Shown here piece after piece: positions 23,858 to 33,071 of a DNA stretch of 34,729 nucleotides (position 1 is its first letter; each line of letters starts with the position of its first letter). Source of the stretch: Vallitalea maricola (GTDB taxonomy: Bacteria > Bacillota > Clostridia > Lachnospirales > Vallitaleaceae); assembly GCF_036985595.1 (NCBI RefSeq), contig NZ_BTPU01000045.1:1-34729 (forward strand). The letters run 5' to 3'. The notes beneath the pieces were generated by a model. The model was not told the origin of the DNA. It searched no databases and was given only the letters and a program-made list of their open reading frames with translations. A program made the position numbers and the translations under genes.

Positions 23858-23886
23858 TTGTAAAATTCTATTTAGTGTGATATATT
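23858..23886 (+). promoter_or_regulatory. Promoter of first SLH gene
   Basis: TTGTAA (23858-23863), exactly 17 bp, TATATT (23881-23886), about 38 bp before the start codon. The same boxes and spacing occur before the second copy, while the surrounding bases vary, which supports function. Confidence 0.6.
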
Positions 23887-23924
23887 ATTAGCAATATATA
23901 AAACTTCAAAGGAGATTAATACAT

Positions 23925-25076
23925 ATGAAGAAAATATTGTCGTTATTATTAATTATTAGTATGATTTTTAGTACTAATATAATGATATATGGAACAGAAG
24001 ATGAACCCTCGGATTGGGCAAAAGAAGATGTTAAAGAAGCAATAAATAAAGGGTATGTACCAGAACATTTACAAAATAATTATCAACAACCTATAACAAG
24101 AGAAGAATTTGCTGAGTTATTTGTTACTGCTATTTTTACTGAAAATAACATTTCAAATGATAGCTGTCACTTTGATACTAAAAGCGAATGGGAATTTCAG
24201 AAACTGACGCCAGAAAACTTTCTTTCTAAAGTAACTACAACCGAATATTTTACCGATACAGATAATCCTTATATAAAAGTCGCTAACATACTTGGTATAG
24301 TTAATGGTAATGGTAATCATAAATTCCACCCTGATGAACTTATAACAAGAGAACAGGCTGCTGTGATGTTTATGAATTATTTACATACAGTAGATTCTGA
24401 TGATAGAGATGATGCTGTTAAACAATTATCAGATTTAGATGAAGCCTCTAGCTGGGCTAGAGAAGCGGTAATATGTACCTATGGTAGAGGCTATATAAAA
24501 GGCATTAAAAATCCAGTATTCTTAGATGATTCATGGGAAGTTATTGAAAAGGGATACTTTGACACCAAAAGCAATCTCACTAGAGAACAAGCCATAACAA
24601 TAATATTAAGAACACATCAAAAAAGATGTCTATTAAACAATTTACTCCTGCGAGGTTATTTACGTTTAAATATGGACGATCTTATGTCTGGATTTGAAAT
24701 TGATGGTAATACTATTAAAATGAAGAGATCTGGCTTCGACTCCAAGTATACATTGGGTATGAAATATTTAAAGAGTGCAAAATTAGATAGCTATGTTAAT
24801 AACTATACATCTGAAGAAATTGAGGCAATTAGTGTTCTGCCTTTAGGTGCAGAGACTCTTCGTAATATGTATTCTATTGAAAGAATGGATAGAATACTAT
24901 CAGGGAAAGAAGTTACTTATGATTATGAAATATTTTCTGCTACATATAACAAATCGGGTTATCTGGCTGTATTTGAAAAAAACGAGGATTATGGATATTG
25001 GGCTGGAACGGGTTTTAGTATACATTATTATTCAAATGGAAAATGGCATATATTAGAATGTAAATCAATCCAATAA
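23925..25076 (+). CDS. SLH-domain surface protein, copy 1
   Basis: 383 aa, ATG after CAAAGGAGATTAATACAT. A signal peptide (MKKILSLLLIISMIFSTNIM...) is cleaved around residue 23. Three SLH-type motifs follow: about 24-71 (WAKEDVKEAINKGYVPEHLQ, ITREEFAELF), 108-153 (YIKVANILGIVNGNG, FHPDELITREQAAVMF) and 165-230 (WAREAVICTYGRGYIKGI, NLTREQAITIIL). The order with ITREE/TREQA signatures is typical of SLH domains, which bind pyruvylated secondary wall polymers. The last 150 residues form a separate domain seen only in the paralogue. It follows the pilin series and could hold the fibre in the wall. It has its own promoter. Confidence 0.85.
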   Translation: MKKILSLLLIISMIFSTNIMIYGTEDEPSDWAKEDVKEAINKGYVPEHLQNNYQQPITREEFAELFVTAIFTENNISNDSCHFDTKSEWEFQKLTPENFLSKVTTTEYFTDTDNPYIKVANILGIVNGNGNHKFHPDELITREQAAVMFMNYLHTVDSDDRDDAVKQLSDLDEASSWAREAVICTYGRGYIKGIKNPVFLDDSWEVIEKGYFDTKSNLTREQAITIILRTHQKRCLLNNLLLRGYLRLNMDDLMSGFEIDGNTIKMKRSGFDSKYTLGMKYLKSAKLDSYVNNYTSEEIEAISVLPLGAETLRNMYSIERMDRILSGKEVTYDYEIFSATYNKSGYLAVFEKNEDYGYWAGTGFSIHYYSNGKWHILECKSIQ

Positions 25077-25087
25077 TTTTAAATATA

Positions 25088-25117
25088 AAAAACGTATAAG
25101 ACTATACTCTTATATTT
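25088..25117 (+). terminator. Weak terminator after SLH copy 1
   Basis: TATAAGA (25095-25101) and TCTTATA (25108-25114) with a 6-nt loop, followed by TTT. It is the weakened counterpart of the 11-bp stem after copy 2. The rest of the gap to 25221 is AT-rich with nothing else seen. Confidence 0.4.
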
Positions 25118-25221
25118 ATAAAATAAATAATATCATATAGATACAGCTAACAAAATTATTTTATATACTAAACACTAAAACCTTTTATTTTAATATCAAT
25201 ACACTATAGAAGGCTTTTTAT

Positions 25222-25250
25222 TTGTAATGTTCTATCTAGTGTGATATATT
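25222..25250 (+). promoter_or_regulatory. Promoter of second SLH gene
   Basis: TTGTAA (25222-25227), 17 bp, TATATT (25245-25250), about 39 bp before the start codon; same boxes and spacing as copy 1. Confidence 0.6.
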
Positions 25251-25288
25251 ATTAACAACAAACAAACATTCAAAGGAGATTAATACAT

Positions 25289-26434
25289 ATGAAAAGAATA
25301 TTGTCACTATTATTAATTATTAGTATGATGTTTAGTACTAATATAATGATATATGGAGCAGACGATGAACCCTCATATTGGGCAAAAGAAGATGTTATGA
25401 AGGCAATTGATAAAGGATATATCCCAGAACATCTGCAGAATAATTATAAGCAACCTATTACTAGAGAAGAATTTGCCGAAATAATGGTTACTGCTATTTT
25501 TGTTGCTAGAAATGAAACAATTGATAGTGCTCACTTTGATACTAAAAGCGAATGGCATTTTCAGACTCTGACTCCTGAAAATTTTCTCTCTAAAGTAACT
25601 ACAACCGAATATTTTACCGATACAGACAATCCTTATATAAAAGTTGCTAACATACTTGGTATTATTAACGGTGATGGTAACCATAAATTCCACCCTGATG
25701 AACTAATAACAAGAGAGCAGGCTGCTGTTATGTTTATGAATTATTTACATACATTACGACTCGGAGTTCGAGAGAATGCTGTTAAGGAATTATCAGATTT
25801 AGATGAAGCCTCTATCTGGGCTAGAGAAGCTGTAATATGTGCCTATAGCAGAGGCTATATAAAGGGCATTAAAAATCCAATAATAAATAATTCTAAAATT
25901 ATTGAAAAAGGTTATTTTGATACAAAAAGCAATCTCACTAGAGAACAAGCTATTACTATAGTATTAAGAATATACAAACAACAAAATCAATTTAATAATT
26001 TACTCCTGCGAGGTTATGTGCGTATATCTATGGATGCCCTTATGTCTGGTTTTGAAATTGATGGTAATACTGTAACAATGAAAAAATCTGGATTTGATTC
26101 TAAATATACACTGACTATGAAATATCTAAAAAGTGCAGCATTAGACGACTATGTTAATAACTATACTTCTGAAGAAATTGATGCTATTGGTGTACTTCCT
26201 TTAGGAACAGAGACTGTTCGTAATAAATATTCGATCGAAAGAATGGATAGAATACTATCAGGCAAAGAAGTTACCTATGATTATGAAGTTTTTTCTGCTA
26301 CGTATAACAAATCAGGTTATCTAGTAATATTTGAAAAAAACGAAGATTATAGATATTTGGATGGAGATGGTGGTCGTCTATTTTATTGTATCAATGGTAC
26401 TCTTCATAGAGTTAAACTAAAATCAATTAAATAA
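25289..26434 (+). CDS. SLH-domain surface protein, copy 2
   Basis: 381 aa, paralogue of the preceding gene with the same signal peptide type, three SLH motifs and C-terminal domain. By eye about three quarters of residues are the same. The differences cluster in the linker between SLH 1 and 2, after SLH 2 (LRLGVRENAVKELSD instead of DSDDRDDAVKQLSD), in a short deletion before the third motif's GYFDTKS, and at the very C-terminus. SLH ligand-binding residues (ITREE, ITREQA, LTREQA) are intact in both, so both should bind the wall. It is followed by a good terminator, which separates it from the giant-protein gene. Confidence 0.85.
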   Translation: MKRILSLLLIISMMFSTNIMIYGADDEPSYWAKEDVMKAIDKGYIPEHLQNNYKQPITREEFAEIMVTAIFVARNETIDSAHFDTKSEWHFQTLTPENFLSKVTTTEYFTDTDNPYIKVANILGIINGDGNHKFHPDELITREQAAVMFMNYLHTLRLGVRENAVKELSDLDEASIWAREAVICAYSRGYIKGIKNPIINNSKIIEKGYFDTKSNLTREQAITIVLRIYKQQNQFNNLLLRGYVRISMDALMSGFEIDGNTVTMKKSGFDSKYTLTMKYLKSAALDDYVNNYTSEEIDAIGVLPLGTETVRNKYSIERMDRILSGKEVTYDYEVFSATYNKSGYLVIFEKNEDYRYLDGDGGRLFYCINGTLHRVKLKSIK

Positions 26435-26444
26435 TGTAAATATT

Positions 26445-26479
26445 AAAACGTATAAGACTATCTTTTTATACGTTTTTTT
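26445..26479 (+). terminator. Rho-independent terminator after SLH copy 2
   Basis: An 11-bp perfect stem, AAAACGTATAA (26445-26455) and TTATACGTTTT (26466-26476), with a 10-nt loop, followed by more Ts to 26479. Confidence 0.75.
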
Positions 26480-26502
26480 AATTTATAAGGAGACAAAATT
26501 AT

Positions 26503-29500
26503 ATGAAACGTAAAATATCAACATTATTACTAATATTTATGTTAATAACATCAATTATACCTTGTAATGCCTATGTACCAGATAATGGTGCTACAATAGG
26601 TGGGCATGGCTCTATTCCTGGAGGTGGAACAACTGGTAAAGGTGGTGGTATATGTAAAACACCCTGCTTTAGAGTAGGTATTATATCCGAAGAGTTTCGA
26701 GAGCCCTTAAATTATGATGATAAATACCCTATACCTGTAAATGAACAGATAGAACAACAATACGTTAACCATTTTCCCCGAATGTCTAATTCAATAATAT
26801 TTTGCCCTCCAGATGCTTATGTAGATAATTCAGTAATTAAATGGTATAACTCAAGTTCTTCGAATCTTGACCCTGTAGATAGTCAATTTAATTCCTATAA
26901 ACTTAGAAAACTTGGTGACAGTTACATAGGAGGTGATATATTTTATGAAGAATTAAAAAACAAACTAACAACCAATCAAATTACAGATTTAGCAGGTGGT
27001 AAATGGTTAGAAGTGTTAGATATCAACTCTGCATCAGAATGTCAACAAGTGTGGAATTATATACTAAAAGATTGGTCTTCGGAAAATAATTCTCTAGTTT
27101 TACAAAGTAACCTAAATAGCTTTACTCACTTTAATGAAGATTCTATCCAAGACCATGAAAAATTAGCAAACCAACTAGGCTACCTCCAACTCTTAATGAC
27201 ACTCTACGTATTAGCCCCACCCCCTTTTCAAGATAACATCTATAAAACAATAGAAAGATACATTATCAAAGATGATGTTCTAACCAATCCCCCTATTGTA
27301 GCAATAGATACCGTCGTAAGAGTATCAGCACCTGATTATTCCTCTAAATATATGTATATTCCATGTGTAGATTATATGATGTTTGTATCAGGTGTAACAG
27401 CTGCCAATCATCTCACCTCCCCTACTGCCCCAGCTTTTGATACTCCTGAATCTGAATGGGAATATGGAAGCGATCATACAAGAACAATAATTAAAAACCT
27501 AGTCAATAAATCAATCTCTGATGCCCCTAACTGGAAAAGGATAACTAGTTATTATGGTAATGCTTTCAAATACAATGGTTTTGCTTGGGGTCAATCTGGT
27601 GTCATTGGTAAATCAAGCAGAATATATACCGGCTCAGGTTCAGCTGAATGGAAAACAACTCAGGATGAAATAACAGGAATTATGGAAGCACTAACATTCA
27701 AAGATTCCCATTATGGTTTTGTATTAGTATCCGCATATCAAACATTTGCACCTCCCGATAATCCAACAGGAGGTTTTTCCATCACAACAGATGCACCCTC
27801 ACCTGAAATGATAAAGGAAGAAAATGCCACGGTCATTGGTGATGTCATCAAAATAACCTTAAAAGGCAACATAAATAATCTAGAAAAGGATGCATGGAAC
27901 AAACAATTGAGTTATGATACTTTTGAAGCTGGATACCCGAAAATCAAACTAGATCTTGAGGTTATGCATCCATCAGATAGTGCTTACTCTGACATATTAA
28001 ATTCCCAATACCAATTGACTACAACAAATAACTGTTCCTACTCTAGTGATTGGCAGTATATTGATAAAGATGATTTATTGGGTTTTATTACAGGTAAAGT
28101 TCCTTTGGAATATATTCACGAAGTTATGGATTATCCCGTTGAACCTTCATCTTCATATACTTTTAAATACAAATCATCCATAGAAGTACAATTAAGTTCA
28201 AAGAAAAAAGCAATTACTCTAAATGCAATACCCACTAATACTGGACAAAAAACATTCAATACCCCTGACCCAACATCAGTAATTTATACAATACCTACAT
28301 ATGCTTCTGAAATAAAACAAGGTCGCCCTTATGGAGAAACTTTTGAAGCTATGGCTGGTACTCCAACTACAAGAGACCTGTATTTTGCAACTGGCGGTAG
28401 TGAATTTATAATTGAGATACATGCTAAGTACTGTAAAGACCAAAAAATTGCAAGAACCTATAAATCAAAGTTTTCAGGAACTCCTTGCGAATTTCAGACT
28501 GGAGACCAAGCAGGCAGCTATACTTTACCTTCACCATCAGGTGCAAACAGTTCTGACACTAGCGTTAATGTGCATGGTGGAGATCTAACTATCTCAGCAA
28601 CATGGACAGGTTCACTACCTTGGACAGGCTCAGTCTCCTACTGGGACCATGGTACAAGTGTTACTAACTCATGGGATTACTCTAATTATGAAACAGCCAA
28701 ATCCCAAGCCCAAGATTGGATATCTACTATAAGTAATTATGAAATATCCCATACAGCTGCAAGTGATAAAGAAACAAGAACCTTCAATAACTGGAATGCA
28801 CATATAACAACAGATAGTAGAAATGATGGTCCATCTGGTGATGCAGACCCTGGACAAGAATATATAGCCCCTACTCCACCTTCTGGAGATCCACCAACAG
28901 GTGGTGATGATGGTCAAGATTATGTTGCAGCAAGTGGTCATGATGGAGGTCCCGGTAATTATACAATAACAGTAACTGGTTCTATCCCTGCTCATATCCT
29001 ATGTGGTCCTTGCCATACTCACGAATTACCTGCTGTAGAAGATACATGGAAACAAGAATTAACTTATGATACAGCAAAAATTACTAATGTTAATGTATGG
29101 AAGATACATCGTAGTATGGTTAATGGTATGATCACTCTCCTAGACACGGATGAAGTAACTGCTGACATCGTTCAGGGAGATCCCAATATATTTTATAACA
29201 TAGCAAAAACAGAATCCTCCAAAGACGGAAGAATAAGATACAGTCTCGAACCACAACAGCATGATACAGTCGTATGGGATGAAGGTATTAGAACAAACAA
29301 ATGTAACGGTCTAGGTTCTTCACCCTATGTCTCAGGTTCTGGACATAATTCAGATTATGCTCATGGTATTCTTTATACCAATAACAGCTATTCAACTCAG
29401 GAAAACTATCACAAGTTAAATGCAGATAATATAGATAAACAAACAGAAGAATATAATAAATTTGATTCCAGAAGAAATATGGAAAACAAAGCTACCGTAA

Positions 29501-32500
29501 TATCTGATTTTGTTATCTTGCAAACATCTTCTGGAGACCAGTCCTTATTATATTTCGATAAAGAATCTGAGATAGTAAAATCACAACAACAGTTTCAAAA
29601 AGTAGCCAGTACCTTTGATGAAATGTGGCTTAATAATCCAGAATCATGTGCCAAATGGTTAGGTTATGAAATTAATGTAGGCTCTTACAATGGAGAATTC
29701 TTTTCACCAAAAACAAAGTATAATGGTACAGGAGACAAACACAAAACAATGACCATATTAGATGATGATCCTGCTCATACGATAATACGACCTCCCCGCC
29801 CTTCTCAACCTCTGCGTATTGTAAAAACAGGTTTAGACATTAAGGATACTATAAGTAATGGCGAATACATAACGGGTACATCTTCAGTATTCTATAAAAA
29901 CATATTAAGCACTGGAAAAAGCTCACATTATCAAGATGAATATAACCCTGATTATGGAGAATCAGGTCTTACTTACGAAACTAAATATCAAGACTCAGAA
30001 AATTTCACTAAGATAAATGATATAGTTATACATAATCCTGTATCCGCTGAATCAGCCATTATATATCCAATAGATTCATCAATGGATCAACGTGTTTTTG
30101 ACAATGATAATCATATTGGCGGAAATCTACAACCAGATATAACTGAATATGTTACGAAACTGAAAGAAATACATCCTTATCAAAATTTTATTTATAATGG
30201 TAATGCAGAAGAAACTACTCCTAATGGAAATATTGTTAACTGGATAGGTGAAGTTAATAATAAAGATGGTGTAACATTTAAAAGGATAGAAAGCAATGAT
30301 AAAATAGCTGGAAAAGGTTCTTTTTATATTGAAGTACCGGCTAAATCTAATAGAATAGCAAAATATGTTACAACATCTCTCGTTGAACCTAACATCAATT
30401 ACAGTTTTACAGGTATGATGAAATGTCATAATTGCTTTGGTAACTTTTTAATAGAAGCACTTGATTCGAATGATAATGTTTTGGATACATGGTCCTCAGA
30501 ATCTTACTCAGATGTACAGACTAAAACTATGAATATCTCCTTCCGGTCACCAGCTAATACTGCAAAATTAAGAGTCAATATAATAAATGGTAACTCTAAT
30601 AACACCGATAATACCAATGAATATATTATAGCCGATAATCTTTCTATTACGAAAGAAAATGGCGATACATGTGAATGGGTACCAAATAAATATACAATCT
30701 ATGAAGAAAGAGAAATGGACAATCCTGATTATGTAAACCCATATACGATTACAAACCCTGAATATATCCCTGAGAAGATAGTAAAGAATCCAAATTATGT
30801 ACCACCTATCAACGTACCTCAACAAAATATTTATTCAGGCTCTTATACTTTTAAAAATCCAGCAACAGTTAGAGTTAATTTATATGGTGCTGGTGGTGGT
30901 TACTATCAACATTTAGACCATGAAAAATATTATACTAACAGTCAATATGGAAATGGTATCGTATACGTAGATACAGGTGATATTTTATCATGGAATGGGA
31001 CTAATCTATATAAAAACAACAGTATAATAGCAAGCTATAGATATGGTACTACCTCAGGACGTAGTGCTGATTCTTGTGCTGATGCAGAAAGATTAGCAAG
31101 AAATAATGGGGGTAGTGTTTCTAACTATGCTCTATCAAATTTCTCTTACTCAGGTTCTAGCAGTAATTATTTTACAGTTCCTGCTTATAATCAGCCTGGA
31201 AACGGAGAACCAGAATATATTACCATCCCTGCAGTTGGAGAACCTACTATCCTAATAAATAATGCTAACTATGAACCCGCAGTTGTATCTAATGGAGTTA
31301 TCACTCCTGCAAAAGGAACGCCATATATACCTGATTTATCCCCTACACTAACATCCATTGTTAAAACTGAAAAGACTTTATCTCAACCTCCTGATGACTG
31401 GTATGAAACAATACTAGAAGTAATTCCAGCTAATCCAAATATCAAACTTCCAGATGGTAATACTTCATCAGGAGATATGCTAATGCTTGATTATCCATTT
31501 AAAATATATTTTCCTAACGAAGGTGATTTTTATGGAAATGGAGCATTAGGTCTTGCTGAAACCAGTGAGTATAGAGGTAAAGGATTTACAGATAACATGG
31601 ATACAACTGAATGGACTTCTGAAAAAATTGCTAAGTTTGATTATAATGTAATTTATAATAACGTCCTATACCCTGCTGGTTCAGAGATTTCTTTATATCC
31701 AATTAATCAGGAATGGTATCACTTTTATTTACCACTAGCTAATAAAGAAGCCATAAGTGCTGGCGTAAAATTCTATGCTGTTGCCAATAACGGCTCTGGT
31801 ATTGATAATACTAAACCAACTAATAAGAAAAGGTATAATAATAAAAATGCCAGACATTCCGCACTTAAGCAATATAACATAGATATTGTTGGTCGTATAG
31901 GTAATCTTGTTATGGAAGATACAGGTGATTTTAGATTCTCTAATATATTCAAGAAACCTGTAACTCCTACTGATTGGTATATACCTAATGTAGTACCAAA
32001 AGTACAAATAGATCAACAGAACAATTATATAGGTAACTCAGTAGATATAAGAGGCGAATCTGCTTCACCAATTACCAATTATCTTAATACTTACGGCTGC
32101 CTTGATTTTCTCCAAAAAGCACCTTTAAGTTTTCCTCTATCTCCTTCAATAAATAATATAGAGGCTTTAAAAAGGCAGCCGTTAAGAGTAGGTTATCCAA
32201 TATTTATGGATATACAAACTATCGGTAATTATTATTCCTATATGCAAATCATTCCTTATTATTATGGACTCAATCTAAATACAGGAGAATTAACTCCTTT
32301 GGATGTATATATGGAAGTTGATAAAAAATATCAGCCTATTAATATATTTGGTGGTGGGCAATCCATATTAGACTACCCAATTACTCTTAACTGGGAAGAA
32401 GAATCTGCCAGACGTAATTATCTTAAAGAAGAGCAAGATATTACCGAATTTGTTAGAGACAATACTTATAATGTTGACTCACAAGGTAATGAAATACCTA

Positions 32501-32955
32501 TAGGTATGCCTATAGGAAAATACCACACATACGGAAATGCACAATTCATGCAGCTTAATGAACGAAATAGAACATTCATAGGTACTCCATACACTTACGG
32601 TATGAACAGGAACCCAGGTAATCTACTCTCCGATTATGCCTACAATCAACAGGCTCAGAGGTGGCATTTTACCTTTAAACTTCCATCATCAACTATATTC
32701 GTACCTCACGGCTCTAATATAACCAACAGCAATTTAAAAAAGATAATGAATGATTCAACAGTTGTTATTGCTGCCGCTAATATAAAAGCTATTGGAGATA
32801 CTTACTGCTTACAATACAAACATCATGGAGGAAATGGAAGCGTAACACTAGCTGGTAAAACACATTCTTTAGATTCAATTCCTTATAGTGTATATGCTGT
32901 TTATTCATCAGAAAAATCTTCATCAGACGATTTAAGTACTTCTGGAACCCATTAA
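26503..32955 (+). CDS. Giant secreted adhesin-like protein
   Basis: 2150 aa, ATG after AAGGAG. Signal peptide MKRKISTLLLIFMLITSIIP, cleaved after CNA (about residue 23). No SLH, sortase or other C-terminal anchor is visible; it ends in a Ser/Asp-rich tail. The mature protein is rich in Tyr, Asn, Ser, Thr and Pro. A Gly-rich stretch follows the signal. At 834-840 there is CGPCHTH. Residues about 1227-1386 look like a jelly-roll carbohydrate-binding module (FIYNGNAEE... NGNIVNW, INYSFTGMMKC, EYIIADNLSI). Residues 1407-1435 hold three NP-x-Y-x-x-P motifs, followed by a glycine-rich tail-fibre-like segment (VRVNLYGAGGGY). I know no close family. As cargo, it may be displayed on the pilus, bound by SLH proteins, or released. 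Confidence 0.75.
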   Translation: MKRKISTLLLIFMLITSIIPCNAYVPDNGATIGGHGSIPGGGTTGKGGGICKTPCFRVGIISEEFREPLNYDDKYPIPVNEQIEQQYVNHFPRMSNSIIFCPPDAYVDNSVIKWYNSSSSNLDPVDSQFNSYKLRKLGDSYIGGDIFYEELKNKLTTNQITDLAGGKWLEVLDINSASECQQVWNYILKDWSSENNSLVLQSNLNSFTHFNEDSIQDHEKLANQLGYLQLLMTLYVLAPPPFQDNIYKTIERYIIKDDVLTNPPIVAIDTVVRVSAPDYSSKYMYIPCVDYMMFVSGVTAANHLTSPTAPAFDTPESEWEYGSDHTRTIIKNLVNKSISDAPNWKRITSYYGNAFKYNGFAWGQSGVIGKSSRIYTGSGSAEWKTTQDEITGIMEALTFKDSHYGFVLVSAYQTFAPPDNPTGGFSITTDAPSPEMIKEENATVIGDVIKITLKGNINNLEKDAWNKQLSYDTFEAGYPKIKLDLEVMHPSDSAYSDILNSQYQLTTTNNCSYSSDWQYIDKDDLLGFITGKVPLEYIHEVMDYPVEPSSSYTFKYKSSIEVQLSSKKKAITLNAIPTNTGQKTFNTPDPTSVIYTIPTYASEIKQGRPYGETFEAMAGTPTTRDLYFATGGSEFIIEIHAKYCKDQKIARTYKSKFSGTPCEFQTGDQAGSYTLPSPSGANSSDTSVNVHGGDLTISATWTGSLPWTGSVSYWDHGTSVTNSWDYSNYETAKSQAQDWISTISNYEISHTAASDKETRTFNNWNAHITTDSRNDGPSGDADPGQEYIAPTPPSGDPPTGGDDGQDYVAASGHDGGPGNYTITVTGSIPAHILCGPCHTHELPAVEDTWKQELTYDTAKITNVNVWKIHRSMVNGMITLLDTDEVTADIVQGDPNIFYNIAKTESSKDGRIRYSLEPQQHDTVVWDEGIRTNKCNGLGSSPYVSGSGHNSDYAHGILYTNNSYSTQENYHKLNADNIDKQTEEYNKFDSRRNMENKATVISDFVILQTSSGDQSLLYFDKESEIVKSQQQFQKVASTFDEMWLNNPESCAKWLGYEINVGSYNGEFFSPKTKYNGTGDKHKTMTILDDDPAHTIIRPPRPSQPLRIVKTGLDIKDTISNGEYITGTSSVFYKNILSTGKSSHYQDEYNPDYGESGLTYETKYQDSENFTKINDIVIHNPVSAESAIIYPIDSSMDQRVFDNDNHIGGNLQPDITEYVTKLKEIHPYQNFIYNGNAEETTPNGNIVNWIGEVNNKDGVTFKRIESNDKIAGKGSFYIEVPAKSNRIAKYVTTSLVEPNINYSFTGMMKCHNCFGNFLIEALDSNDNVLDTWSSESYSDVQTKTMNISFRSPANTAKLRVNIINGNSNNTDNTNEYIIADNLSITKENGDTCEWVPNKYTIYEEREMDNPDYVNPYTITNPEYIPEKIVKNPNYVPPINVPQQNIYSGSYTFKNPATVRVNLYGAGGGYYQHLDHEKYYTNSQYGNGIVYVDTGDILSWNGTNLYKNNSIIASYRYGTTSGRSADSCADAERLARNNGGSVSNYALSNFSYSGSSSNYFTVPAYNQPGNGEPEYITIPAVGEPTILINNANYEPAVVSNGVITPAKGTPYIPDLSPTLTSIVKTEKTLSQPPDDWYETILEVIPANPNIKLPDGNTSSGDMLMLDYPFKIYFPNEGDFYGNGALGLAETSEYRGKGFTDNMDTTEWTSEKIAKFDYNVIYNNVLYPAGSEISLYPINQEWYHFYLPLANKEAISAGVKFYAVANNGSGIDNTKPTNKKRYNNKNARHSALKQYNIDIVGRIGNLVMEDTGDFRFSNIFKKPVTPTDWYIPNVVPKVQIDQQNNYIGNSVDIRGESASPITNYLNTYGCLDFLQKAPLSFPLSPSINNIEALKRQPLRVGYPIFMDIQTIGNYYSYMQIIPYYYGLNLNTGELTPLDVYMEVDKKYQPINIFGGGQSILDYPITLNWEEESARRNYLKEEQDITEFVRDNTYNVDSQGNEIPIGMPIGKYHTYGNAQFMQLNERNRTFIGTPYTYGMNRNPGNLLSDYAYNQQAQRWHFTFKLPSSTIFVPHGSNITNSNLKKIMNDSTVVIAAANIKAIGDTYCLQYKHHGGNGSVTLAGKTHSLDSIPYSVYAVYSSEKSSSDDLSTSGTH

Positions 32956-33005
32956 CTAACTAAAAGCTATTTAATCCAATATTATCTTGAATAATAAAAT
33001 TTTAG

Positions 33006-33039
33006 AAAAGAGTAAATAAATACTATTTACTCTTTTTTT
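33006..33039 (+). terminator. Rho-independent terminator after the giant gene
   Basis: A 13-bp perfect stem, AAAAGAGTAAATA (33006-33018) and TATTTACTCTTTT (33024-33036), a 5-nt loop AATAC and a T tract to 33039. Confidence 0.85.
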
Positions 33040-33071
33040 AATTAAAATCAAATAGCTTAGGAGGCATAAAT

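Larger units (their letters stand above)
23852..26462 (+). repeat. Tandem duplication carrying two SLH genes
   Basis: Two copies of a roughly 1.25-kb unit with a period of about 1.36 kb (about 23852-25107 and 25216-26462). Similarity covers the promoter (TTGTAA-17-TATATT), the leader and ribosome binding site (CAAAGGAGATTAATACAT), the gene, and the start of the 3' hairpin (AACGTATAAGACTAT at 25091 and 26447). The copies have diverged at many third positions, so the event is not recent. Confidence 0.85.

Noticed and set aside
29002..29022. CGPCHTH in the giant protein as a heme c site
   Set aside because: CxxCH fits the motif, but it is single, lies in a long adhesin-like protein, and nothing nearby suggests cytochrome maturation. 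A metal site or disulfide is as likely.
28669..32016. Minus-strand open frames inside the giant gene
   Set aside because: They are opposite a continuous 2150-codon frame, lack ribosome binding sites and encode Ile/Tyr/Cys-rich nonsense typical of antisense of AT-rich genes.
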